Below are positions 15,117 to 28,600 of a DNA stretch of 64,000 nt, piece after piece (position 1 is the first letter of the stretch; the number at the start of each line of letters is the position of its first letter). This stretch comes from Eretmocerus hayati (lineage: Eukaryota > Arthropoda > Insecta > Hymenoptera > Aphelinidae). Position numbers and translations under genes: made by a program. The notes under the pieces were generated by a model that had not been told where the DNA came from, searched no databases, and worked only from the letters and a program-made list of their open reading frames with translations. Location: the NCBI GenBank assembly GCA_029851415.1, contig CM056742.1, forward strand, positions 78,606,748 to 78,670,747. Reading direction: 5' to 3'.

Positions 15117-16802
15117 TCCTTCTGTCCAAAAATGGATAATAGGATGAATTGTCCGAAGACAGTTCTTGAGCATCGAAAGTGACCATCTCCAGAATGGAAC
15201 AGTGAAAAAGCAAAATTCCGGTCACTCCAACTCGTCATGACCATTCCTGGAATCAAGATACTCGAAGAGAGAATATCAGCCTACGAATCAATTCTCCAGA
15301 CGAGTCATCATGCCAGGCCTATCGCTACATGTACATTCATCAACGGATGGGATATATGTGTAAGAGTGTATCCGTGACGAAGCCTACTTCTGTCCGCAAA
15401 TGGATTATGGGATGAATTGTCCGGAGACAAGTTCCGGGCATCGAAAGTGGGCATAAAAGGTTACCATCTCCCGAATGGAACAGTAAAATAGCGAAATTCC
15501 GATTACTCCAACTCGTCATGACCATTCCCAAAGTCAAGATTCTCGAGAAGCGAATATCAGCCTACGAATCAATTCTTTAGACAAGTCATCATGCCAGGCC
15601 TATCTCTACTTGTACATTCATCAACGGATGGGTTAGATGTGCTAGAGTGTAACCGTGACGAATCCTACTCCTGTCCGCGAATGTATATTATTGACGATTA
15701 TAGGAAGATCATAGGATGAATTGCCTGATGACAGTTTTCGGGCATCAAAATTGACCATCTCCGGAATGGAACAGTAAAAAAGCAAAATCCCGGTCACTCC
15801 GACTCGTCATGACCATTACCGATACAACATTCTCACAAGGAGGATATCTGGTTCTGGGGAAATTCGTGAGGGGAGTCCTCATGACAGGCCTTCCCGACGA
15901 GGACATTCATCAACGGGAGGGTCGATGTGAATGAGTGTCAACGTGATGGATGCTACTCCTGCCTGCGGGTGGATCACAGAATGAATGCCCTGCACGCAAT
16001 GCTTCCGCTCGAAAAATAACCATCCTCAGAATAGATCAATGAGAAAGTGGAATTCCGAGGACTCCAACTCGCCATGGGCATCACCGAAACAAATTTCTCG
16101 GAAGGAGGAAATCGGCTTCCGAGAATTCTCTGATGTATTCAAGTCAGAGGAGTCATCATGCGAGGTCTATCTCTACAAGGACATCTATCAACGGATGGGT
16201 TAGATGTGCAAGAGTTTCACCGTGATGAAACCTGCTTCTGCCCGCGGATTGATCAGGGAATTGATGTCCCACAGGCAATTCTTGGGCATGAAAGGTTACC
16301 ATCTCCCGGATGGAACAGTAAAATAGCGAAATTCCGATTACTCCAACTCGTCATGACCATTCTCGGAATCAAGATTCTCGAAAAGAGAATATCAACTTCC
16401 TGATCTATTCTTCGAACCGGTCATCATGCCAGGCCTAGCTCTACATGAACATCCATCAACGGATGGGTTATATGTGCGAGAGTGTATCCGTGACAAAGCC
16501 TACTTCTGTCCGCAAATGGATTATAAGATAAATTGTCTGGAGACAAGTTCCGGGCATCAAAAGTGACCATAGACAAAATGGAACAGTAAAAAAGCCAAAT
16601 GCCGATTACTCCAACGCGTTATGACCATTCCCGTAACAGGATTCTCGTGAGGACCATATCAGCTTCGGAAACGATCTCCACAGCTGTCATCATGCAAGGC
16701 CTATCTCTTCGACTATACTTCTCGAAGGATGAGTTGCATATGCAAGTGATCGACCGTGACAGATCCTACTCCTGCCCGCGAATGGATCAGGGAATGGTCT
16801 AT

Positions 16803-19800
16803 CTTTAGACAGGGAATGGGCATAAAAAACGACCAGCTTCAGGATGGATCAGTAAAAAGGCGAAATTCCGATCTTTTCATTGCGTCATGGCCAATACCGA
16901 TACGGATTCTTCGGAAAGGAAGTATCTGCCTTCAAGACAATACGTTACAGAAGTCATCATGCCAGTCCTATCTCTACATAAACATTCATCAACGGATGGG
17001 TTAGATGCGCAAGAGTGTAACCGTGACACATCCTACTTCTGTCTGCGAATGGATCATAGGATGAATTGTCTGAAGACAGTTCTTGGGCATCGAAAGTGAC
17101 CATCTTCAGAATGGAACAGTAAAAAAGCAAAATCCCGGTCACTCCAACTCGTCATGACCATTCCCGTAACAAGATTCTCGTGAGGACCATATCTGCTTCG
17201 GAAACGATGTTCACAGCTGTCATCATGCAAGGCCTATCTCTCCGACTATACTTCTCGAAGGATGAGTTACATATGCAAGTGATCAACCGTGACTGATCCT
17301 ACTCCTGCCCTGAATGGATCGAGGAATGGTCTATCTGTAGACAGGGAATGGGCATAAAAACGACCAGCTTCAGGATGGATCAGTAAAAAGGCGAAATTCC
17401 GATCAGTTTATTGCGTCATGACCAATACCGATACGGATTCTTCGGAAAGAAAGTACCTGCCTTCAAGACAATACGTTACAGGAGTCATCATGCCAGTCCT
17501 ATCTCTACATAAACATGCATCAACGGATGGGTTAGATGTGCAAGAGTGTAACCGTGACAAATCCTACTTCCGTCCAAAAATGGATAATAGGATGCATTGT
17601 CCGAAGACAGTTCTTGGGCATCGAAAGTGACCATCTCCAGAATAGAACAGTGAAGAAGAAAAATTTCGGTCACTCCAACTCGTCATGACCAGTCCCGATA
17701 CAGCATTCTTACAAGGAGGATATCTGGTCCTGGGGAAATTTGTGGGTGGGGCGGTCTTAATGACAGGCCTTTCCTACGTGGATATTCATCAACGGGAGGC
17801 TCGGAGGTGCGAGAGTTTCATCGTGATGATCCCTGCTTCTGTCTGCGGATTGATCAGGGAATAGATGTCCACAGGCAATACTTCGGCAAACGAGGTGAGC
17901 ATCTCCGCAATGGAACAGTCAAAAAGCAAAATTCGGATTACTCCAACCCGTCATGACCATTCTCGGAATCAAGATTCTCGAAAAGAGAATATCAACTCCC
18001 TGATCTATTCTTCGAACCGGTCATCATGCCAGGCCTAACTCTACATGAACATCCATCAACGGATGGGTTATATGTGTAAGAGTGTATCCGTGACAAAGCC
18101 TACTTCTGTCCGCAAATGGATTGTAGGATGAATTGTCTGGAGACAAGTTCCGGGCATCAAAAGTGACCATAGATGAAATGGGACAGTGAAAAAGCAGAAT
18201 GCCGATTACTCCAACGCGTTATGACCATTCCCGTAACAAGATTCTCGTGAGGACCATATCTGCTTCGGAAACGATCTCCACAGCTGTCATCATGCAAGGC
18301 CTATCTCTTCGACTATACTTCTCGAAGGATGGGTTACATGTGCAAGGAATCAACCGTGACTGATCCTACTCCTGCCCGCAAATGGATCAGGGCATCATCT
18401 ATCTGTGGACAGGAGATGGGCATAAAAAACGACCAGCTTCAGGATGCATCAGTACAATCGCGAAATTCCGATCTCTCTACTGTGTCATGATCAATACCGA
18501 TACGGATTCCTCGTAAAGAAAATATCTGCCTCCAAGACAATACGTTACAGAAGTCATCATGCCAGGCCTAACTGTACATGAACATTCATCAACGGATGGG
18601 TTAGATGTGCAAGAGTGTAACCGCGACACATGCTACTTCCGCCGCAAATGGATCATAGGATGAATTGTCTGAAGACAGTTCTTGGACATCGAAAGTGACC
18701 ATCTTTAGAATGGAACAGTAAAATAGCAAAATTCCGATTACTCCAACTCGTCATGACCATTCTCGGAAGCAAGATTCTCGAAAAGAGAATATCAACTTCC
18801 TGATCTATTCTTCGAACCGGTCATCATGCCAGGCCTAACTCTACATGAACATCCATCAACGGATGGGTTGTATGTGTAAGAGTGTATACGTGACAAAGCC
18901 TACTTCTGTCTGCAAATGGATTATAGGATGGATTGTCTGGAGACAAGTTCCGGGCATCAAAAGTGACCATAGATAAGATGGAACAGTAAAAAAGCAGAAT
19001 GCCGATTACTCCAACGCGTTATGACCATTCACGTAACAAGATTCTCGTGAGGACCATATCTGCTCCGGAAACAATCTCCACAGCTGTCATCATGCAAGGC
19101 CTATCTCTTTGACTATACTTTTCGAAGGATGGGTTACATGTGCAAGAAATCAACCGTGACTGATCCTACTCCTGCCCGCGAATGGATCAGGGAATGGTCT
19201 ATCCGTAGACAGGAAATGGGCATAAAAAACGACCAGCTTCAGGATGGATCAGTAAAAAGGCGAAATTCCGATCACTTTACTGCGTCATGATCAATACCGA
19301 TACGAATTCTTCGGAGAGAAAGTATCTGCCTTCAAGACAATACGTTACAGAAGTCATCATGCCAGTCCTATCTCTACATGAAAATTCATCAACGGATGGG
19401 TTAGATGCGCAAGAGTGTAACCGTGACACATCCTACTTCTGTCCGCGAATGGATCATAGGATGAATTGTCTGAAGACAGTTCTTGGGCATCGAAAGTGAC
19501 CGTCTTCAGGATGGAACAGTGAAAAAGCAAAATCCCGGTCACTCCAACTCGTCATGACCATTCCTGGAATCAAGATACTCGAAGAGAGAATATCAGCCTA
19601 CGAATCAATTCTCCAGACGAGTCATCATGCCAGGCCTATCGCTACATGTACATTCATCAACGGATGGGATATATGTGTAAGAGTGTATCCGTGACGAAGC
19701 CTACTTCTGTCCGCAAATGGATTATGGGATGAATTGTCTGGAGACAAGTTCCGGGCATCAAGAGTGACCACAGACAGAATGGAACAGTAAAAAAGCAAAA

Positions 19801-22800
19801 TGCCGATTTTTCCAACGCGTTAAGACCATTCCCGTAACAACATTCTCGTGGGGACCATATCTGCTTCGGATACGATCTCCACAGCTGTCATCATGCCAGG
19901 CCTATCTTCTTCGACCATACTTTCCGAAGGATGGGTTACATGTGCAAGAAATCAACCGTGACTGATCCTACTCCTGCCCGCGAATGGATCAGGGCATGGT
20001 CTATCTGTAGACAGGAAATGGGCATAAAAAACGACCAGCTTCAGGATGCATCAGTGAAAAGGCGAGATTCCGATCACTCTACTGTGTCATGATCAATACC
20101 GATACGGATTCCTCGTAAAGGAAATATCTGCCTTCAAGACAATACGTTACAGAAGTCATCATGCCAGGCCTATCTCTACATAAACATTCATCAACGGATG
20201 GGTTAGACGTCCAAGAGTGTAACCGTGCCACATCCTACTTCTCTGAATGGATCATAGGATAAATTGTGTGAAGACAGTTCTTCGGCATTGGAAGTGACCA
20301 TCTTCAGAATGGAACAGTAAAAAAGCGAAATCCCGGTCACTCCAACTCGTCATGACCATTCCTGAAATCAAGATTCTCGAAGAGAGAATATCAGCCTACG
20401 AATCAATTCTTCAGACGAGTCATCATGCCAGGCCTATCGCTACATGTCTATTCATCAACGGATGGGTTGGATGTGCAAGAGTGTAACCGTGACACATCCT
20501 ACTTCTGTCCAAGAATGGATAATAGGATGAATTGTCCGAAGACAGTTCTTGGGCATCGAAAGTGACCGTCTTCAGGATGGATCAGTAAGAAAGCAAAATC
20601 CCGGTCACTCCAACTCGTCATGACCATTCCTGGAATCAAGATACTCGAAGAGAGAATATCAGCCTACGAATCAATTCTCCAGACGAGTCATCATGCCAGG
20701 CCTATCGCTACATGTACATTCATCAACGGATGGGATATATGTGTAAGAGTGTATCCGTGACGAAGCCTACTTCTGTTCGCAAATGGATTATGGGATGAAT
20801 TGTCTGGAGACAAGTTCCGGGCATCAGAAGTGACCACAGACAGAATGGAACAGTAAAAAAGCAAAATGCCGATTTTTCCAACGCGTTATGACCATTCCCG
20901 TAACAACATTCTCGTGGGGACCATATCTGCTTCGGATACGATCTCCACAGCTGTCATCATGCCAGGCCTATCTTCTTCGACTATACTTTTCGAAGGATGG
21001 GTTACATGTGCAAGAAATCAACCGTGACTGATCCTACTCCTGCCCGCGAATGGATCAGGGCATGGTCTATCTGTAGACAGGAAATGGGCATAAAAAACGA
21101 CCAGCTTCAGGATGCATCAGTGAAAAGGCGAGATTCCGATCACTCTACTGTGTCATGACCAATACCGATACGGATTCCTCGTAAAGGAAATATCTGCCTT
21201 CAAGACAATACGTTACAGAAGTCATCATGCCAGGCCTATCTCTATATAAACATTCATCAACGGATGGGTTAGACGTTCAAGAGTGTAACCGTGCCACATC
21301 CTACTTCTCTGAATGGATCATAGGATAAATTGTGTGAAGACAGTTCTTCGGCATTGGAAGTGACCATCTTCAGAATGGAACAGTGAAAAAGCGAAATCCC
21401 GGTCACTCCAACTCGTCATGACCATTCCTGAAATCAAGATTCTCGAAGAGAGAATATCAGCCTACGAATCAATTCTTCAGACGAGTCATCATGCCAGGCC
21501 TATCGCTACATGTCTATTCATCAACGGATGGGTTGGATGTGCAAGAGTGTAACCGTGACACATCCTACTTCTGTCCAAGAATGGATAATAGGATGAACTG
21601 TCCGGAGACAGTTCTTGGGCATAGAAAGTGACCATCTCCAGAATGGAACAGTGAAATAGCAGAATTCCGGTCACTCCAACTCGTCATGACCATTCTCGGA
21701 ATCAAGATTCTCGAAAAGAGAATATCAACTTCCTGATCTATTCTTCGAACCGGTCATCATGCCAGGCCTAACTCTACATGAACATCCATCAACGGATGGG
21801 TTGTATGTGTAAGAGTGTATCCGTGACAAAGCCTACTTCTGTCCGCAAATGGATTATAGGATGGATTGTCTGGAGACAAGTTCCGGGCATCAAAAGTGAC
21901 CATAGATAAGATGGAACAGTAAGAAAGCAGAATGCCGATTACTCCAACGCGTTATGACCATTCCCGTAACAAGATTCTCGTGAGGACCATATCTGCTCCG
22001 GAAACAATCTCCACAGCTGTCATCATGCAAGGTCTATCTCTTCGACTATACTTTTCGAAGGATGGGTTACATGTGCAAGAAATCAACCGTGACTGATCCT
22101 ACTCCTGCCCGCGAATGGATCAGGGAATGGTCTATCCGTAGACAGGAAATGGGCATAAAAAACGACCAGCTTCAGGATGGATCAGTAAAACGGCGAAATT
22201 CCGATCACTTTACTGCGTCATGACCAATACCGATACGAATTCTTCGGAGAGAAAGTATCTGCCTTCAAGACAATACGTTACAGAAGTCATCATTCCAGTC
22301 CTATCTCTACATAAAAATTCATCAATGGATGGGTTAGATGCGCAAGAGTGTAACCGTGACACATCCTACTTCTGTCCGCGAATGGATCATAGGATGAATT
22401 GTCTGAAGACAGTTCTTGGGCATCGAAAGTGACCGTCTTCAGGATGGATCAGTAAGAAAGCAAAATCCCGGTCACTCCAACTCGTCATGACCATTCCTGG
22501 AATCAAGATACTCGAAGAGAGAATATCAGCCTACGAATCAATTCTCCAGACGAGTCATCATGCCAGGCCTATCGCTATATGTACATTCATCAACGGATGG
22601 GATATATGTGTAAGAGTGTATCCGTGACGAAGCCTACTTCTGTTCGCAAATGGATTATGGGATGAATTGTCTGGAGACAAGTTCCGGGCATCAGAAGTGA
22701 CCACAGACAGAATGGAACAGTAAAAAAGCAAAATGCCGATTTTTCCAACGCGTTATGACCATTCCCGTAACAACATTCTCGTGGGGACCATATCTGCTTC

Positions 22801-22900
22801 GGATACGATCTCCACAGCTGTCATCATGCCAGGCCTATCTTCTTCGACTATACTTTTCGAAGGATGGGTTACATGTGCAAGAAATCAACCGTGACTGATC
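16803..22900. repeat. 8.4-kb satellite super-repeat, copy 3 (partial)
   Basis: Collinear with copy 1 at offset +16803 through at least 2484/19287. Downstream it carries about 1,066 extra bases (four monomers) relative to copy 1: the segment at 3620 corresponds to 21489, an offset of 17869. It then passes into other monomer orders and lacks the LINE-bearing part. The end position is approximate. Confidence 0.7.
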
Positions 22901-24832
22901 CTACTCCTGCCCGCGAATGGATCAGGGCATGGTCTATCTGTAGACAGGAAATGGGCATAAAAAACGACCAGCTTCAGGATGCATCAGTGAAAAGGCGAGA
23001 TTCCGATCACTCTACTGTGTCATGACCAATACCGATACGGATTCCTCGTGAAGGAAATATCTGCCTTCAAGACAATACGTTACAGAAGTCATCATTCCAG
23101 TCCTATCTCTACATAAAAATTCATCAATGGATGGGTTAGATGCGCAAGAGTGTAACCGTGACACATCCTACTTCTGTCCGCGAATGGATCATAGGATGAA
23201 TTGTCTGAAGACAGTTCTTGGGCATCGAAAGTGACCGTCTTCAGGATGGATCAGTAAGAAAGCAAAATCCCGGTCACTCCAACTCGTCATGACCATTCCT
23301 GGAATCAAGATACTCGAAGAGAGAATATCAGCCTACGAATCAATTCTCCAGACGAGTCATCATGCCAGGCCTATCGCTACATGTACATTCATCAACGGAT
23401 GGGATATATGTGTAAGAGTGTATCCGTGACGAAGCCTACTTCTGTTCGCAAATGGATTATGGGATGAATTGTCTGGAGACAAGTTCCGGGCATCAGAAGT
23501 GACCACAGACAGAATGGAACAGTAAAAAAGCAAAATGCCGATTTTTCCAACGCGTTATGACCATTCCCGTAACAACATTCTCGTGGGGACCATATCTGCT
23601 TCGGATACGATCTCCACAGCTGTCATCATGCCAGGCCTATCTTCTTCGACTATACTTTTCGAAGGATGGGTTACATGTGCAAGAAATCAACCGTGACTGA
23701 TCCTACTCCTGCCCGCGAATGGATCAGGGCATGGTCTATCTGTAGACAGGAAATGGGCATAAAAAACGACCAGCTTCAGGATGCATCAGTGAAAAGGCGA
23801 GATTCCGATCACTCTACTGTGTCATGACCAATACCGATACGGATTCCTCGTAAAGGAAATATCTGCCTTCAAGACAATACGTTACAGAAGTCATCATGCC
23901 AGGCCTATCTCTACATAAACATTCATCAACGGATGGGTTAGACGTTCAAGAGTGTAACCGTGCCACATCCTACTTCTCTGAATGGATCATAGGATAAATT
24001 GTGTGAAGACAGTTCTTGGGCATTGGAAGTGACCATCTTCAGAATGGAACAGTAAAAAAGCGAAATCCCGGTCACTCCAACTCGTCATGACCATTCCCGA
24101 AGTCAAGATTCTCGAGAAGCGAATATCAGCCTATGAATCAATTCTTTAGACAAGTCATCATGCCAGGCCTATCTCTACTTGTACATTCATCAACGGATGG
24201 GTTAGATGTGCCAGAGTGTAATCGTAACAAATCCTACTTCTGTCCGCGAATGTATATTATTGGAGATTATAGGAAGATCATAGGATGAATTGCCTGAAGA
24301 CAGTTTTCGGGCATCAAAAGTGGCCATCTCCGGAATGGAACAGTGAAAAAGCAAAATTCCAGTCACTCCAACTCGTCATGACCATTCCCCATATAACATT
24401 CTCACCAGTAGGATATCTGGTTCTGGGGAAATTCGTGAGGGGAGTCTTCATGACAGGCCATCCCTGCGAGGACATTCATCAACAGGGTGCTCGGATGTGC
24501 AAGAGTGTCGACGTAAAGAATGCTGCTCCTGCCTGCGGATGGATCGCAGATTGAATGTCTTGCGGGCAATGCTTCTGCCTGAAAAATGACTGTCTTCAAA
24601 ATGGATCAGTAACAAAGTGAAATCCCGAGTATTCCAACTCGTCATGGCCATGACTGATATTAATTCCTCGGAAGGAGGAAATCTGCTTCCGAGAATTCTC
24701 TCATGTATTCAAGTTAGAGAAGTCGTCATGCCAGGTCTATCTCTACGAGGACATCCATCAACGGATGGGTTAGATGTGAATGAGTTCCATCGTGATAAAT
24801 CCTGCTTCTGCCCGCGAATTGATGAGGGAATT

Positions 24833-25323
24833 GGCCTTCTGCATTTTTTCTGACCCCCTCAAATGAATGTTTGGCAAATTCGAGCAAATTAAGATAAGCA
24901 TTGTGCAATTGAAAAAAAAATTCCAAAAAATGTTTTTTATCTTGCGCAAACTGTTTGAAAGTCCGATGACTTGTGCCGTGTGACGTCACAGGGATACAGT
25001 CGTCGACTGCTGCTATTCTATGGCACCTTGCATTTTCCTCGGCCCGCCGAAGGAAAGGTTTGTCAAATACGAGCAAATCGAGATGAGTATTGTGCAATTG
25101 AACGACAAACTTCTAAAATTTTTTTCATCTTGCGCAAATGGTTTGAAAGTCGAATGACCGCTACCGTGTGACGTCACAGGGATACAATCGCCGCTTTTCA
25201 CACAATTTGCACAAGATGAAGAAAGTTTTTGGGAATTCTTTTTCCAATTGCATAATACTTATCTCGATTTGCTCGAATTGGCCAAACCTATTCCTGAGGG
25301 GGTCCGAAAAAATGCAAAAGGCC
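24833..25323. mobile_element. Foldback MITE in satellite, AATT target duplication
   Basis: A 491-bp insertion flanked by AATT (24829-24832 and 25324-25327) within a satellite monomer; the uninserted form gggaattgatgtccca is present elsewhere (for example near 7855). The ends are long inverted repeats of about 140 bp, starting GGCCTTYTGCATTTTTTC, then gaccccctca. A third copy of the arm lies between them in direct orientation (about 25040-25185). Each arm carries the palindrome tgTGACGTCAcagggatac. There is no transposase. AATT is not diagnostic for one superfamily, so I leave the family open. Confidence 0.85.
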
Positions 25324-25639
25324 AATTGATGTCCTACAAGCGATTCTTCGGCAAACGAGGTGAACATCTCCGGAATGGAACAGTCAAAAAGCAAAATTCC
25401 GATTACTCCAACTCGTCATGACCATTCTCGAAATCAAGATTCTCGAAAAAAGAATATCAGCTTCCGAACCAATTCTTCTGTCAAGTCATTATGCCAGGCC
25501 TATCTATACATAAACATTTATCAACGGATGGGCTAGATGTGTAAGAGTGTATCTGGGACAGAGCCTTCTTCTGTCCGCGAAATGATTATAGGATGAATTG
25601 TCTGAAGACAGTTTCCGGGCATCAAAAGTGACCATCCCC

Positions 25640-28600
25640 AGAATGGAACAGTAAAATAGCGAAATTCCGATTACTCCAACTCGTCATGACCATTCTCGGA
25701 ATCAAGATTCTCGAAAAGAGAATATCAAATTCCTGATCTATTCTTCGAACCGGTCATCATGCCAGGCCTAACTCTACATGAACATCCATCAACGTATGGG
25801 TTATATGTGTAAGAGTGTATCCGTGACAAAGCCTACTTCTGTCCGCAAATGGATTATAGGATAAATTGTCTGGAGACAAATTTCGGGCATCAAAAGTGAC
25901 CATAGACAGAATGGAATAGTAAAAAAGCCAAATGCCGATTACTCCAACGCGTTATGACCATTCCCGTAACAAGATTCTCGTGAGGACCATATCTGCTTCG
26001 GAAACGATCTCCACAGCTGTCATCATGCAAGGCCTATCTCTTCGACTATACTTCTCGAAGGATGGGTTACATGTGCAAGAAATCAACCGTGACTGATCCT
26101 ACTCCTGCCCGCGAATGGATCAGGGAATGGTCTATCCGTAGACAGGGATTGGGCTTAAAAAACGACCGGCTCAGGATGGATCAGTGAAAAGGCGAAATTC
26201 CGATCACTTCACTGCGTCATGACCAATACCGATACGGATTCTTCGGAGAGAAAATATCTGCCTCCAAGACAATACGTTACAGAAGTCATCATGCCAGGCC
26301 GATCTTTACATAAACATTCATCAACGGATGGGTTAGATGTGCAAGAGTGTAACCGTGACACATCCTCCTTCTGTCCAAAAATGGATAATAGGATGAATTG
26401 TCCGAAGACAGTTCTTGAGCATCGAAAGTGACCAATTCCAGAATGGAACAGTGAAAAAGCAAAATTCCGGTCACTCCAACTCGTCATGACCATTCCTGGA
26501 ATCAAGATACTCGAAGAGAGAATATCAGCCTACGAATCAATTCTCCAGACGAGTCATCATGCCAGGCCTATCGCTACATGTACATTCATCAACGGATGGG
26601 ATATATGTGTAAGAGTGTATCCGTGACGAAGCCTACTTCTGTCCGCAAATGGATTATGGGATGAATTGTCCGGAGACAAGTTCCGGGCATCGAAAGTGGG
26701 CATAAAAGGTTACCATCTCCCGAATGGAACAGTAAAATAGCGAAATTCCGATTACTCCAACTCGTCATGACCATTCCCAAAGTCAAGATTCTCGAGAAGC
26801 GAATATCAGCCTACGAATCAATTCTTTAGACAAGTCATCATGCCAGGCCTATCTCTACTTGTACATTCATCAACGGATGGGTTAGATGTGCTAGAGTGTA
26901 ACCGTGACGAATCCTACTCCTCTCCGCGAATGTATATTATTGACGATTATAGGAAGATCATAGGATGAATTGCCTGATGACAGTTTTCGGGCATCAAAAT
27001 TGACCATCTCCGGAATGGAACAGTAAAAAAGCAAAATCCCGGTCACTCCGACTCGTCATGACCATTACCGATACAACATTCTCACAAGGAGGATATCTGG
27101 TTCTGGGGAAATTCGTGAGGGGAGTCCTCATGACAGGCCTTCCCGACGAGGACATTCATCAACGGGAGGGTCGATGTGAATGAGTGTCAACGTGATGGAT
27201 GCTACTCCTGCCTGCGGGTGGATCACAGAATGAATGCCCTGCACGCAATGCTTCCGCTCGAAAAATAACCATCCTCAGAATAGATCAATGAGAAAGTGGA
27301 ATTCCGAGGACTCCAACTCGCCATGGGCATCACCGAAACAAATTTCTCGGAAGGAGGAAATCGGCTTCCGAGAATTCTCTGATGTATTCAAGTCAGAGGA
27401 GTCATCATGCGAGGTCTATCTCTACAAGGACATCTATCAACGGATGGGTTAGATGTGCAAGAGTTTCACCGTGATGAAACCTGCTTCTGCCCGCGGATTG
27501 ATCAGGAAATAGATGTCCCACAGGCAATTCTTGGGCATGAAAGGTTACCATCTCCCGAATGGAACAGTAGAATAGCGAAATTCCGATTACTCCAACTCGT
27601 CATGACCATTCTCGGAATCAAGATTCTCGAAAAGAGAATATCAAATTCCTGATCTATTCTTCGAACCGGTCATCATGCCAGGCCTAACTCTACATGAACA
27701 TCCATCAACGTATGGGTTATATGTGTAAGAGTGTATCCGTGACAAAGCCTACTTCTGTCCGCAAATGGATTATAGGATAAATTGTCTGGAGACAAGTTTC
27801 GGGCATCAAAAGTGACCATAGACAGAATGGAATAGTAAAAAAGCCAAATGCCGATGACTCCAACGCGTTATGACCATTCCCGTAACAAGATTCTCGTGAG
27901 GACCATATCTGCTTCGGAAACGATCTCCACAGCTGTCATCATGCAAGGCCTATCTCTTCGACTATACTTCTCGAAGGATGGGTTACATGTGCAAGAAATC
28001 AATCGTGACTGATCCTACTCCTGCCCGCGAATGGATCAGGGAATGGACTATCCGTAGACAGGGATTGGGCTTAAAAAACGACCAGCTTCAGGATGGATCA
28101 GTAAAAAGGCGAAATTCCGATCACTTCACTGCGTCATGACCAATACCGATACGGATTCTCCGGAGAGAAAATATCTGCCTCCAAGACAATACGTTACAGA
28201 AGTCATCATGCCAGGCCGATCTTTACATAAACATTCATCAACGGATGGGTTAGATGTGCAAGAGTGTAACCGTGACACATCCTCCTTCTGTCCAAAAATG
28301 GATAATAGGATGAATTGTCCGAAGACAGTTCTTGAGCATCGAAAGTGACCATCTCCAGAATGGAACAGTGAAAAAGCAAAATTCCGGTCACTCGAACTCG
28401 TCATGACCATTCCTGGAATCAAGATACTCGAAGAGAGAATATCAGCCTACGAATCAATTCTCCAGACGAGTCATCATGCCAGGCCTATCGCTACATGTAC
28501 ATTCATCAACGGATGGGATATATGTGTAAGAGTGTATCCGTGACGAAGCCTACTTCTGTCCGCAAATGGATTATGGGATGAATTGTCTGGAGACGAGTTC

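Larger units (their letters stand above)
8400..16802. repeat. 8.4-kb satellite super-repeat, copy 2
   Basis: This copy is collinear with copy 1 over 8400 to about 10080 and again from about 14490 to 16802, both at an offset of about 8.4 kb. The middle differs: a monomer junction near 10080 replaces the order found in copies 1 and 3, and a 1,599-bp block (six monomers) is repeated (11153 and 12752 are equivalent points). The same overall length therefore hides internal deletion and duplication, as expected from unequal exchange. Confidence 0.8.
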
